Below are positions 56,171 through 64,000 of a stretch of 64,000 nucleotides of DNA, piece after piece. Every line of letters starts with the position of its first letter. Position 1 is the first letter of the stretch. The position numbers and the translations under genes are program-made. This stretch comes from Salipaludibacillus daqingensis (GTDB lineage: Bacteria; Bacillota; Bacilli; Bacillales; Salisediminibacteriaceae): NCBI RefSeq assembly GCF_029891575.1, contig NZ_JARZHF010000001.1:372001-436000 (forward strand), written 5' to 3'. The notes beneath the pieces are model-generated. The model saw only the letters and a list, made by a program, of their open reading frames with translations. It was not told the origin of the DNA and made no database searches.

Positions 56171-57175
56171 TAAAAGTCCGTTACAAGCTTCAACGATCCC
56201 TTTATGCTTAATTTTTATAAAAAAAATATTTTTTTAATAAAAGAGAAATCACCCCCAAAGGATGCTCATAAACTATGATTTGAATTCTTTCTCTGGGTAT
56301 ACATCCCTTAAATGTCTAACTATGAGAGCATAAATAGTCCAAAAGACAGCTTGTAACAATGACCTGATTATCTTTGCAACGTTTTAGAGATTTAGAATAT
56401 TTTACTTTTTGACCGAGTTCCACAGCCTCCTATCCAAGTTTTTGCTTCTCTTATAGAGCTAAACGTTTCCAAGATTCAGTACTATAAAAATCTCTTTAAA
56501 AGCTCATTTAAGAGCCTAAGGGAGAAGAACGAAAACTAGCAATGGCTTACGAGAAATTGGAAGAGGAACTATATCCTAACTGAAGAATTTACACTCCAAA
56601 AGATTTTGCTCTTGTAAGCAAGATCAACAGCAAATTCAAATATGCACTATTCAAATTGTTCGCTTGTTTCTTCTCCTTTAATTGTTGTATGATTATGTTA
56701 ATTAGACTAAGGTATGTTTATTCCAATGACTTTATTATTAGATTGATAAAAACGAGAAAAAAAGAGTATCGTCACAAAAATATGTAGTTGAAAAAGTAGA
56801 TATCACCTTTTCTGTTTTGTCCAACAATGAAATAGACTATAGAGAGATCTTGCCACTGTTAATTAACTAACTTAGCTGACTTATAAGTTTCATTAGATTA
56901 TATATTTGAGGCCATGACTAAAAGCAAAAAACAAAAGAAATACTTGATGCTCCAGATACTCAAATAGCGGCTAAAGATTGAAAACTTAGATGCAGAAAGA
57001 ACATTATAATTAATAGAGGAACTACTTAAAAAACAAGATAAGGAGAAGTAACTTCTCATTTTTTGGCTTTTCCCTGTCGAATTTTGGATAGAAAAGAAGT
57101 ATATACAATTTAATTGGTGATAATTAACAAATGTTAATTGTTATATAAAATGAAGAGAAAAAGGGGAAATCAATT
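56171..57175. other. Non-coding remnant region of the island
   Basis: About 1 kb with no intact gene and many stop codons. Short open fragments are visible on the plus strand: PPIQVFASLIELNV around 56429, AMAYEKLEEELYPN near 56540, and a 29-codon stretch (56781-56870, YVVEKVDITFSVLSNNEIDY) that resembles a recombinase C-terminus only loosely. AT-rich runs near 56200-56250 are likely decay. Confidence 0.5.
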
Positions 57176-57895
57176 ATGAAAAAAATTATTACAGCACTCT
57201 CTTTATCAACTTTACTCGTATTGGCAGCATGCGGTGATGAGAATGCAAACACAGAGACAGAGAACAATGATGACACTAATCAGAATAACACAGAAGAAGT
57301 AGTTGAAAATGAGCAAAACAATGAAGAGGCTAACGAAGAAAACGAAGTAAACAATGTAATGAATGAAGACAATGAAAACGACGTGGAAGAAACTGCTGAT
57401 GAAATGTCTGAAGGGGCATGGGAAACAGAAGTTGGAGACACTGTCGAGACAGAAGGTGGTACTTTTACACTTCACGCGCGTCAAGACGACATTGATACTA
57501 TTGAATCAGGACCGATTGTTATAAATATAGAACAAATTAACACTGCATCTGGTGAAACTGCTGGCATGTTAAAAGAAATGACTGAGCAAGACGAACTTGA
57601 TTATATTCAGATTGATCTAAACGTCGAAAATACTGCTGATGAAGATATCACTTTTTATGCAGGTCAAGCGAGAATTTCTACAAGTACAGGAGAACAATTA
57701 GAAAGTGATATGTGGTTATCCGATCATATTGATGGAGACCTTATGTCTGGAACTTCTCACAATGGTAGTTTCTTTTTCATGTTAGAAAACTCAAATGCTG
57801 AAGATGTTGAAAGTATCCGTATTACATGGGGGGCTCCAACTGATCTCGATTGGGAAGAAGTTGGCGAACCGATTGATATAGAAATTGAATTGTAA
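57176..57895 (+). CDS. Acidic lipoprotein with DUF4352-like domain
   Basis: 239 residues. A lipoprotein signal (LLVLAAC, Cys at 19) is followed by a long Asn/Glu/Asp linker (residues 22-85) and a beta-sandwich-like domain with a buried FTLHARQDD start and DLNVENTADEDITFYAGQ. The extreme acidity suits secretion in a saline or alkaline setting. It has an AGGGGAAA site and ends in a terminator. The function is unknown. It is an intact cargo-like gene in a decayed island. Confidence 0.8.
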   Translation: MKKIITALSLSTLLVLAACGDENANTETENNDDTNQNNTEEVVENEQNNEEANEENEVNNVMNEDNENDVEETADEMSEGAWETEVGDTVETEGGTFTLHARQDDIDTIESGPIVINIEQINTASGETAGMLKEMTEQDELDYIQIDLNVENTADEDITFYAGQARISTSTGEQLESDMWLSDHIDGDLMSGTSHNGSFFFMLENSNAEDVESIRITWGAPTDLDWEEVGEPIDIEIEL

Positions 57896-57899
57896 TACT

Positions 57900-57918
57900 A
57901 ACCCCCTCCCAGGGGGTT
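57900..57918 (+). terminator. Terminator after the lipoprotein
   Basis: AACCCCCT and AGGGGGTT form an 8-bp stem with a 3-nt loop, followed by TCTTTTTA. Confidence 0.8.
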
Positions 57919-57988
57919 TCTTTTTACTTAATTTATTTTCTTCCAATCGATCTTACAGCCAGCAAATACTATTTAGGAGGATTAAAAT

Positions 57989-58338
57989 ATAAATTTGGTA
58001 TGAGGAAACCAAGTATCAAACATCTGTAAAGTCTCGAACAACTGGAAAACTTAAGAGGTCTGCAAAAAAAGCTGTTTCGCCAGGTTACGGAAAGAAAGGG
58101 ATTGGGTTAGTTAAAAACACAATAAAGTCTGCTTATAATAAAGTCTATAAGAAAACTTCATTTAGAACATTTGATTTGTTTAAAAAGTAGAAAGACCAAC
58201 CATCCCTGTAAAAAATAAAGCTTCAAATGAATAAGCATAAAAAGAACAAATTCAAAAAGAAATTGCTATCGGTGAAAAGTTAATTCCGGTACTTGGTATC
58301 ATACTTCTAATTGGTTTTATTTTAATTTGGAAAATCTA
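57989..58338 (+). pseudogene. Broken small basic membrane protein of phage/ICE type
   Basis: From an AGGAGG site (57976) the frame WYEETKYQTSVKSRTTGK...TSFRTFDLFKK is open but lacks a standard start codon (ATT or mutated ATG). After it the reading breaks; a second frame ends KEQIQKEIAIGEKLIPVLGI...LIWKI with stops upstream. The parts together resemble a Lys-rich N-terminus and a C-terminal membrane helix of one protein. Function not known. Confidence 0.5.
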
Positions 58339-58413
58339 AATTTTTTTCCGGAGACACTATCCCCACAATCATTACAAGGTCCTTAGATACGTTAAATAAA
58401 AGGAGAATTAAAC

Positions 58414-58593
58414 ATGAGCATGTATAAACTCATACATTTTTTTATTGTTTTATTGGGCATAGCCGTGATTATATCCGGCCAGTATTTTCAAAGTGCAGCT
58501 ATTTTTATTATTGGAGCGCTTGTAGTTATACCAGCGATTTTGATTAATCACAAAGTAAATAATCCACCTAAAAAAAGGATTAACGACGCTTAG
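58414..58593 (+). CDS. Small membrane protein, 59 residues
   Basis: ATG at 58414 follows AAAAGGAG; MSMYKLIHFFIVLLGIAVII begins two membrane helices and the tail KVNNPPKKRINDA is basic. No family recognised. It is too short for standard ORF cut-offs but has a good ribosome site. Confidence 0.65.
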   Translation: MSMYKLIHFFIVLLGIAVIISGQYFQSAAIFIIGALVVIPAILINHKVNNPPKKRINDA

Positions 58594-58800
58594 AAAAACG
58601 ACCCTGCGATGAGATAGGCCACTGAAGAACTACCTGTTTTAAAAATTAAACTTGGTTCTCAATAAAAAAACAGCTGTTTTGTCAATCAAAGTGGGCGTAC
58701 TCTGCACAGCATGAATTTAGATAGTTTTTTTAAGAGGAAAAAACGAGATAAAAATCTTAATGTAGGCAAATTGTGGTCATTTGATGATATCAAAAATAAA

Positions 58801-58845
58801 AGAGCGACCTAAACCCCTGTTATACCAAGGTTTATAAGTCGCTCT
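58801..58845 (-). terminator. Terminator after rpmG
   Basis: AGAGCGAC (58801-58808) and GTCGCTCT (58838-58845) form the outer stem of a long hairpin after the rpmG stop, followed by TTTATTTTTG on the minus strand. Confidence 0.75.
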
Positions 58846-58853
58846 TACTCTTA

Positions 58854-59003
58854 TTACTTTGTCTCACGGTGTAACGTGTGACGGCCTAGACGTGGGCTGA
58901 ATTTCTTAAGCTCCATACGATCTGGGTTCGTACGTTTATTTTTTGTCGTAATGTAATTACGATCGCCTGTCTCAGTGCAAGCTAATGTAACTTGAACACG
59001 CAT
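58854..59003 (-). CDS. rpmG: 50S ribosomal protein L33, Cys-free type
   Basis: 49 residues, [20 protein letters not shown] at the start, [19 protein letters not shown] and HRETK at the end. The zinc ribbon is lost: CTET replaces CTEC and SPRLGRH replaces the second CxxC. Such paralogues normally replace zinc-binding L33 in zinc starvation. A GGAGGGG site precedes the ATG. A TTGAAT-17-TATTAT promoter (59045-59073) lies upstream. Confidence 0.96.
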   Translation of the reverse strand: MRVQVTLACTETGDRNYITTKNKRTNPDRMELKKFSPRLGRHTLHRETK

Positions 59004-59044
59004 GTTTTTCCCCTCCAAACTCAATACTTACTCATACTTTAAAA

Positions 59045-59097
59045 ATAATAGCAGAGTTTGAGAAGACATTCAAGTACAAGAATATGATAATTGTCAT
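59045..59097 (-). promoter_or_regulatory. rpmG promoter and upstream palindrome
   Basis: TTGAAT (59068-59073) and TATTAT (59045-59050) are 17 bp apart. A 14-bp near-palindrome ATGATAATTGTCAT (59084-59097) lies just upstream of -35. It loosely recalls Fur-family operators, but lacks the Zur TCGTAAT core. Confidence 0.5.
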
Positions 59098-59118
59098 TTC
59101 TTTTCAAAAGTATCCATA

Positions 59119-59826
59119 TCAGTTATATGATTTTTCCGTAAAAAGATCTTTAAAATAATCATGTGTCGTTTCTAGCTCGTATAAATTAGCATGATTAATC
59201 TCCCAATCATATAAAAATACGCTCTTGTTCGCTTCAACTTTTACATTGTAACTTAATCCACATCCTTTGCTCTCTTGTGATATAGGTGGAAAGACCGAAC
59301 GATCAGAATGAACACCAGTGCTTAATAACATATCCTTTTCATTTGTTTGGTACTGAAAAGGTCCACTTTTAGGTGTCGTCCCTCCAATGAGACAATATTC
59401 CGTTTTACGACATAACATCATTGCCTCACTACTTGGGGAGTAATAAACAAAAGGAATCGGATGATTTGCTAGAATATTGTAATGAATGTGAACTTTTAAT
59501 TCAATCGTTTTTGATCCCTTATTTTCTATAAATAACTTTTGTAGAGACGCAAGCTCGTTTTCGGAAGGTAATCTTAACCACTTAATATCCAAATCCTCAA
59601 TATTTACTTCCTTATAGTATTTCCCTTTATCTGGACTCAAAATTGGATACAATACATTATTCATTTCAATAGAATACTCTTTCATAAATTCTTCTGCACT
59701 ATGTTTTATTGGCATCATGATTGGTTTCTCCCCCTTGTTTCTTGCTTGTAAACCTATCGTACCGATGTTTGTCCAATTCAACAAGGTGGTATTTTTGTAT
59801 TTTTTTGTCATATATTGAACAGACAT
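59119..59826 (-). CDS. Hypothetical protein
   Basis: 235 residues, soluble and mostly beta, without signal peptide. It has a stretch VEANKSVFLYDWEINHANLY near the C-terminus and two Cys pairs. I recognise no family; beta-sandwich glycosidase-like domains look possible, but this is not supported. Start ATG at 59826 has a weak AAGAGA site; an alternative at 59811 is possible. Orphan gene between rpmG and the small operon. Confidence 0.6.
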   Translation of the reverse strand: MSVQYMTKKYKNTTLLNWTNIGTIGLQARNKGEKPIMMPIKHSAEEFMKEYSIEMNNVLYPILSPDKGKYYKEVNIEDLDIKWLRLPSENELASLQKLFIENKGSKTIELKVHIHYNILANHPIPFVYYSPSSEAMMLCRKTEYCLIGGTTPKSGPFQYQTNEKDMLLSTGVHSDRSVFPPISQESKGCGLSYNVKVEANKSVFLYDWEINHANLYELETTHDYFKDLFTEKSYN

Positions 59827-60021
59827 TGTTATCTCTTGTTATCATTAAAATAAGGAAGTATTCCCTCTTCTTTTTTAATAATTTATTTTCAATTCCCTCT
59901 ATCTAAGCTTCATTTCGTAAAATTAGACAAAATCTTTATCTTTTTTAGGTTCTCTTTTCCAATCTTCCTATTAATTCTGATATTATTAGATAGACGTAAA
60001 ACATAGTTAGGAGGTACAAAA

Positions 60022-60360
60022 ATGGAATGGGTGATTATTAGTTTATTTAGTTTTTCGGCTATTTTGCTATTATTATCATTTTTTCAAAAAAACGAAACGA
60101 AAGAAATGGAAAAACAGCTTGAAACAACATCAATACAATTAATGAAAGAAATATATTATTTAAAAAAGAAAGTCAAGGTTCTTGAAGAAGAATACATGAT
60201 TACTGATACTAACCTCTATTCTGATTCTAATGAGAATTCTAAGCGTTCTTTATGTCGAGATGATGTTCTTTCCATGCATGAAGAAGGACATTCTGTCGAA
60301 GATATAGCAATGATGACTGAGAATTCCGTAGACAAAATCGAAGAATTATTAGCTCAATAA
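60022..60360 (+). CDS. Membrane-anchored coiled-coil protein with HTH-like tail
   Basis: 112 residues: N-terminal membrane helix (VIISLFSFSAILLLLSFF), a coiled coil (NETKEMEKQLETTSIQLMKE on) and a C-terminal helix-turn-helix-like end (HSVEDIAMMTENSVDKIEEL). The layout is that of SwrB/YneF-type membrane proteins but the family is not certain. Strong AGGAGG site. It forms an operon with the next gene. Confidence 0.75.
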   Translation: MEWVIISLFSFSAILLLLSFFQKNETKEMEKQLETTSIQLMKEIYYLKKKVKVLEEEYMITDTNLYSDSNENSKRSLCRDDVLSMHEEGHSVEDIAMMTENSVDKIEELLAQ

Positions 60361-60386
60361 TTATTAAAAGGGAGGAGAAGTATTTT

Positions 60387-60917
60387 ATGGGTACTAAAGA
60401 AAAGTTTCAAGGGGCATCTGCTAGCCTATTTTTAGCTGGGTCCTTGTTGGCAGGGTTATACTACTTCCAGCCTGAAATCATTGAAACAAACTCACAAGAG
60501 ACAGCAAACAATGTGGATGTATCCTCGCTTGAAAATAAAGGTTATACGGTGCTTTCAGAAGAAGAAAATAATAACCAAACAGAACTATATGAACAACTAA
60601 GAGATGAAAATAAAGAGTTATCCAATAAATTAAACCAGTTGAAAAACGAGCAAGAAACATCAAATCAGGAAAGCTCTAATTCTTCAGAAGAAGCTCTAAA
60701 TAATGAAACCATTTACCAAAGTATCTTGTCCATTGAACAAGGGATGACTTCTAAAGATATTTCAAGTAAATTATTGGAATTAAAAGTTATTGACAATACA
60801 GATTTATTCGAACAGAAGCTTTCTGAAAGAGGATTAGAAGATCGGATTCAAATTGGACAATACACGTTACATAGTGAAATGTCTTTAGAAGATATTATTA
60901 CGTTGATTACTTCTTGA
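60387..60917 (+). CDS. MltG-like N-terminal domain protein
   Basis: 176 residues: one membrane helix near residues 13-28, an Asn/Glu/Gln-rich linker with coiled coil, and a C-terminal domain (MTSKDISSKLLELKVIDNTD) like the LysM-type N-terminal part of endolytic transglycosylase MltG. The catalytic domain is absent. It likely has a cell-wall or envelope role. It lies 27 bp after the previous gene. Confidence 0.75.
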   Translation: MGTKEKFQGASASLFLAGSLLAGLYYFQPEIIETNSQETANNVDVSSLENKGYTVLSEEENNNQTELYEQLRDENKELSNKLNQLKNEQETSNQESSNSSEEALNNETIYQSILSIEQGMTSKDISSKLLELKVIDNTDLFEQKLSERGLEDRIQIGQYTLHSEMSLEDIITLITS

Positions 60918-61221
60918 AAACTTAGGTTAAATACCCGATGATTCTCGCTCATTAATCAATCGAATAACATAGTAGCAAAGAGGAGAGACATACACTAACA
61001 TTTAAAAGGAGGGTTTTTCCTTTGAAAGTGTTTGGCGTGTCTCTTTGCTTTTTAATAATTCCAATTCTTTTTCGTGCCGCTACCGAGTTGTTGAGGAAAG
61101 AAACTTATGGCTAAAGTTCGTTAAAAAACACCATAAATCCAAAATTAAAAAGAGTGCATGAAAGGTTTCCCCTCTCAAACACTCCCTCGTTTAATATTCA
61201 TTGTATCAATAACAACCTACC
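60918..61221 (+). other. Intergenic region with large hairpin and tiny ORF
   Basis: AGCAAAGAG (60974-60982) pairs with CTCTTTGCT (61041-61049), enclosing an AAGGAGGG site and a TTG-initiated 30-residue frame (61021-61113, KVFGVSLCFLIIPILF). The ORF overlaps the hairpin. The pbpA terminator lies at 61152-61184. Confidence 0.4.
61152..61184 (-). terminator. Terminator after pbpA
   Basis: GAGTG...GAGAGG and CCTTTC...CACTC form an interrupted stem followed by TTTTTAATTTTG on the minus strand. Confidence 0.75.
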
Positions 61222-63285
61222 TTATTCCGTAATATCTTCATCTACTTCATCAATATCTGATCCGCCTTCTGGTCTTTCAGGCCCATTTCGACCTTCTTTT
61301 AAATCAAAATAAGCATCTAAAGAACCCTCAGCTATTCTGTTCGCCACACCTGCACTATCAATATTAGCTGTACCCGGTACAACTACGGAAATAGCTACTT
61401 CTGGATTTTCATACGGAGCATACCCTGCAAACGTTTGATTATTTGCCTCTTCTCCATTTACAGTAACCTGTGCCGTTCCAGTTTTACCAGCAGGATCGTA
61501 GTCTCTTCCTTGGAAGTAACTACTTGCCGTTCCTCTTTCACCGTGAATAACTCTATGGAACCCTTGCTGGATTCTATTAAGATAATTTTCATCTACATCA
61601 AGGTAATTCAAAATCTTCGGTTCTATCTGTTGCGATAGAGGACCTAGTTCATCTTTATCTGATTGAGGCTCACGAATTTCTTTCACTACTCTAGGTGCGA
61701 ATCGATATCCATCATTAGCAATCGTAGATACGTATTGTGCTAACTGCATGGGTGTGTAAGTGTCAAACTGGCCAAAGGATAAGAACAAAAATGAACCTTG
61801 GGACCCTGGTCCTGTAGGATTTGCATCAACAATACCTTTAAACTCACCAGGTAGGTCGATCCCTGTATTTACTCCTAAGCCCATTTGATTATAATAAGAT
61901 CGAAGTGTATCAAAACCAGGGTTAAGACTAGGCCAATTTCGACCGGAAACTTCTGGAGAATAACCAATGAGTCTCATCGCTACGTTAACCATGTAAATAT
62001 TAGACGATCGTTCTAATGCTGAAATATCATCTACATACCCAAGTGGAGAAACAGATCGAATTGGTTGGGATCCTGGTAAGTCAAGTGGTCGATCGTAAAT
62101 ACCTGTTCCAGGAGGCATTACACCTGTGTCGAAACCAGCCAACACGGTCGCCCCTTTCATGGATGACCCCACTTCATAAGAAAGTTGAAAAGTATCTAAA
62201 TCACTGCTATTTTCATTTCCAGTATAACCTGACATGGCAAGAACTTCTCCATTATTTGGATCCATCATTACAACGTAAGCATTCTCTTCTTCGATAAATC
62301 TAGCTGAACTGCTATTAACTTCTTCATTAATGACTTCTTGAACCTTCTGTTGTAGTTCCATATCTAACGTTAAAACAAGGTCATTCCCTCTACTCCCCAT
62401 TTTCTCTTCTGGGTTACGAAGGAAACTTCCTCCAGGATCCATAAAGTTCTCAATCTCTCCTTTTCGTCCTCTCAGTACAGATTCATACTGAGACTCCAAA
62501 TAGCTTCGTCCAACTTCTTCATTTCTCTCATATCCTTGCGATAAGAAACTATCTAGACTATGTCTAGGAATAGAACCGACCCTGCCAAAAACTGAGCGAA
62601 GAGTATCATCATACATATACTTTCTTGTAGAATCTCTAATAATATCTACACCTGGTAAATTATCCATATTTTCCATAATCAAAGCCGCTTCTTCATACTC
62701 AATACCACGACTTACTTTATGTGGTAAATTATTGTAACCTGAAGTAAATTCCCTCCAGATTAAAAATACTTCTAGTTCTTCATCCGTCAATTGTTCTAAT
62801 TCTTCATCTGTAATTTTATTTAAACGTTCAATATGTGCTTCACTGTCCGACAAGCCTAGTTCAAGAGCTTCTTCTAATGTAAGCTTTTCCTCAAACTCGT
62901 CTGGATATAGTAATGTCCAAAACTCTTTACGTTCTCGCTCAAAACGATTCCCAATATCTTCAATATCAAATGAAATGAACTGATTGAGTTTATTTGCTGT
63001 TTCTAACATTTCAGCTGATGGTGTATTACGATTCGTATAAGTTACGGTAAATAATAGTTCGTTATCAACGAGTGTATTTCCAAATCGGTCATAAATCAGT
63101 CCTCTCGGCGCTTCCACCGGCTGACTTATATTAACGGTTCTCTCAAGCTCCTCTTGAAAACTTTCACCTTGAACAATTTGAACGACACCTAAACGAAGGA
63201 TCAATGCCGAAAATAATAAAAATACGAGAAAAAAGAGTATATTCAATCTTACTGAAAGATGAGGTTTTTGTTTTTTTTCACTCAT
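61222..63285 (-). CDS. pbpA: Class B penicillin-binding protein 2 (PbpA type)
   Basis: A cell-wall transpeptidase for lateral wall elongation. About 687 residues: N-terminal membrane helix (LNILFFLVFLLFSALILRLG), a dimerisation domain and the transpeptidase with SxxK GSSMKGAT, SxN ERSSNIY and KTG AGKTGTAQ. A long Glu-rich insert lies around residues 140-180. The start ATG at 63285 follows AAAGGA. It sits upstream of yqgE on the minus strand, as in B. subtilis. Confidence 0.95.
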   Translation of the reverse strand: MSEKKQKPHLSVRLNILFFLVFLLFSALILRLGVVQIVQGESFQEELERTVNISQPVEAPRGLIYDRFGNTLVDNELLFTVTYTNRNTPSAEMLETANKLNQFISFDIEDIGNRFERERKEFWTLLYPDEFEEKLTLEEALELGLSDSEAHIERLNKITDEELEQLTDEELEVFLIWREFTSGYNNLPHKVSRGIEYEEAALIMENMDNLPGVDIIRDSTRKYMYDDTLRSVFGRVGSIPRHSLDSFLSQGYERNEEVGRSYLESQYESVLRGRKGEIENFMDPGGSFLRNPEEKMGSRGNDLVLTLDMELQQKVQEVINEEVNSSSARFIEEENAYVVMMDPNNGEVLAMSGYTGNENSSDLDTFQLSYEVGSSMKGATVLAGFDTGVMPPGTGIYDRPLDLPGSQPIRSVSPLGYVDDISALERSSNIYMVNVAMRLIGYSPEVSGRNWPSLNPGFDTLRSYYNQMGLGVNTGIDLPGEFKGIVDANPTGPGSQGSFLFLSFGQFDTYTPMQLAQYVSTIANDGYRFAPRVVKEIREPQSDKDELGPLSQQIEPKILNYLDVDENYLNRIQQGFHRVIHGERGTASSYFQGRDYDPAGKTGTAQVTVNGEEANNQTFAGYAPYENPEVAISVVVPGTANIDSAGVANRIAEGSLDAYFDLKEGRNGPERPEGGSDIDEVDEDITE

Positions 63286-63338
63286 GGCAAGGATCCTTTC
63301 TATTGTAGCTTTCAACTTAGAATTATCTATTACATAGA

Positions 63339-63369
63339 TTTAGACACCTTCGTCAATAAGGTGTCTAAA
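63339..63369. terminator. Hairpin between 6S RNA candidate and pbpA
   Basis: TTTAGACACCTT and AAGGTGTCTAAA form a perfect 12-bp stem with a 7-nt loop. It follows the ncRNA on the minus strand and may terminate it. Confidence 0.7.
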
Positions 63370-63566
63370 GACTAGCGCCCGCATGTGCGGTTATCTTCCA
63401 GATTTCACGAACCCGCCTTAGGCAGGTGGGTGCCAGCAAAAACACTTTCAACTTCCTAATAAAATAGGCATGTTGTTGGTGTTTTAATGTAAGGCTCCCG
63501 TGTGAATTGGTGTTCGGTTCGAATTAAACTCGAAGTTCACCAACACCGCAGGCAATCAATTTATTT
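63370..63566 (-). ncRNA. ssrS: 6S RNA candidate
   Basis: On the minus strand a TTGATA-N16-TATAAT promoter (63573-63600) with extended TG drives a non-coding transcript of about 195 nt. Inside is GGTGTTGG...CCGAACACC closing on TTCGA/TCGAA, then GAGCCTTACATT, and GCTGGCACCCACCTGCC ... CCGCACATGCGGGC near the 3' end, reminiscent of Bacillus 6S RNA. GCCTGC near the 5' end can pair with GCGGGC near the 3' end. Recalled similarity only; covariance search not run. Confidence 0.65.
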
Positions 63567-63572
63567 AGCTTT

Positions 63573-63600
63573 ATTATACCATATATTAAACGATTATCAA
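63573..63600 (-). promoter_or_regulatory. Promoter of the 6S RNA candidate
   Basis: TTGATA (63595-63600) and TATAAT (63573-63578) with 16-bp spacing and an extended TGG before -10 on the minus strand. Confidence 0.7.
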
Positions 63601-63621
63601 AAGGAGTCTAATGTCTCAAAA

Positions 63622-64000
63622 TTACCTTTTTTTCAAAGCTGTAAATGTTTCTTTATCAAGTGTAGAAGGAAGATGGATCTTCTTAATCCAACCATAAATA
63701 CACAGGTGTCCGATTCCAAGCACAGTTAATGCAATTGGAACGCCCTTCTCTTCTCCGAATTGAAAAAGACATAAAAGCAGAAAAAGTATGGAAGAGATTC
63801 TTCCTGCATTTAGATAGAGTTCTCTTATAACAATGTACTCTATTCTCATTTCCCTCGCTTTCCACCCACTTCCAATGACATCATAGGTAAGCGATAAGTA
63901 TGGGACGAGTAATAATGGATATGCTATCGCTGTTACCACGCCATATGTCATCAACTTAACAAAGCTAAGATCAAACACTACAATGAATACAGCCGCATAA
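63622..64000 (-). CDS. yqgE: MFS transporter YqgE (partial, C-terminal)
   Basis: The reading frame enters from the window edge and ends at 63622. It has hydrophobic segments VVTAIAYPLLLVPYLSLTYD and SILFLLLCLFQF, with GSGWKAREMRIEYIVIRELYLN between them. In B. subtilis yqgE follows pbpA, so this is its likely homologue. The true start is outside the window. Confidence 0.8.
   Translation of the reverse strand, partial: YAAVFIVVFDLSFVKLMTYGVVTAIAYPLLLVPYLSLTYDVIGSGWKAREMRIEYIVIRELYLNAGRISSILFLLLCLFQFGEEKGVPIALTVLGIGHLCIYGWIKKIHLPSTLDKETFTALKKR

Noticed and set aside
58710-58811. 33-residue plus-strand frame before rpmG terminator
   Set aside because: No ribosome site; ends within the rpmG terminator.

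Overview
The window is a low-GC Firmicutes chromosome segment, most likely from an alkaliphilic or haloalkaliphilic Bacillus relative (Alkalihalobacillus / Halalkalibacter type). The order ispA-xseBA-folD-nusB-yqhY-accCB-spoIIIA(A-H)-efp-yqhT-aroQ-yqhR-yqhP-yqhO-mntR-lipM-yqhL-gcvPB/PA/T-yqhH-yqhG-comG-yqgY-yqgX-yqgV-glcK-yqgQ-gluP-yqgN-rpmG-pbpA-yqgE follows the B. subtilis yqh/yqg region. Complete spoIIIA and comG operons indicate an endospore former with competence pilus genes. Most genes lie on the minus strand, so the first operon reads from high to low coordinates. Functional names come from sequence motifs and gene order; no database search was run.

Region 1 (1-7.6 kb): fatty-acid, folate and isoprenoid housekeeping genes (accBC, yqhY, nusB, folD, xseAB, ispA). 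Downstream of ispA lies a roughly 600-nt region without credible coding. It has its own extended -10 promoter and is followed by the start of a DUF21-like membrane protein. I read this as the OLE RNA gene (Ornate, Large, Extremophilic) and its partner oapA, which are known from this position in extremophilic Firmicutes. Region 2 (7.8-20.6 kb): the eight-gene spoIIIA operon, efp, a proline peptidase, aroQ, membrane proteins including a PAP2-like protein that has lost its catalytic residues, a patatin-like lipase and mntR. Region 3 (20.7-32.5 kb): a class II B12-dependent ribonucleotide reductase with NrdR-box-like sites over its promoter, lipM, a rhodanese, and the gcvT-gcvPA-gcvPB operon under a tandem glycine riboswitch, then yqhH-yqhG.

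Region 4 (32.3-37.5 kb): aroK joined to a comG operon that is interrupted between comGB and comGC by a small gene on the opposite strand. Region 5 (37.7-55.3 kb): stress and membrane proteins, a Cys-bearing HTH regulator, a C-rich small-RNA candidate with a perfect sigma-A promoter, a DUF1385-YqgV fusion with an intact internal ribosome site, a UPF0014 ABC exporter, glcK, the rhomboid protease gluP, ldh, moeB/thiF and yqgN.

Region 6 (55.3-58.8 kb): an accessory island between yqgN and rpmG. It holds a roughly 150-nt strongly structured GC-richer element, a decayed phage terminase, other remnants, an acidic lipoprotein and small membrane ORFs. Region 7 (58.8-64 kb): zinc-independent L33, a small coiled-coil/MltG-like operon, pbpA, a likely 6S RNA, and the start of an MFS transporter cut by the window edge.

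The most notable items are the OLE/oapA locus, the C-rich sRNA, the fused yqgV, the split comG operon and the structured repeat in the phage-remnant island.
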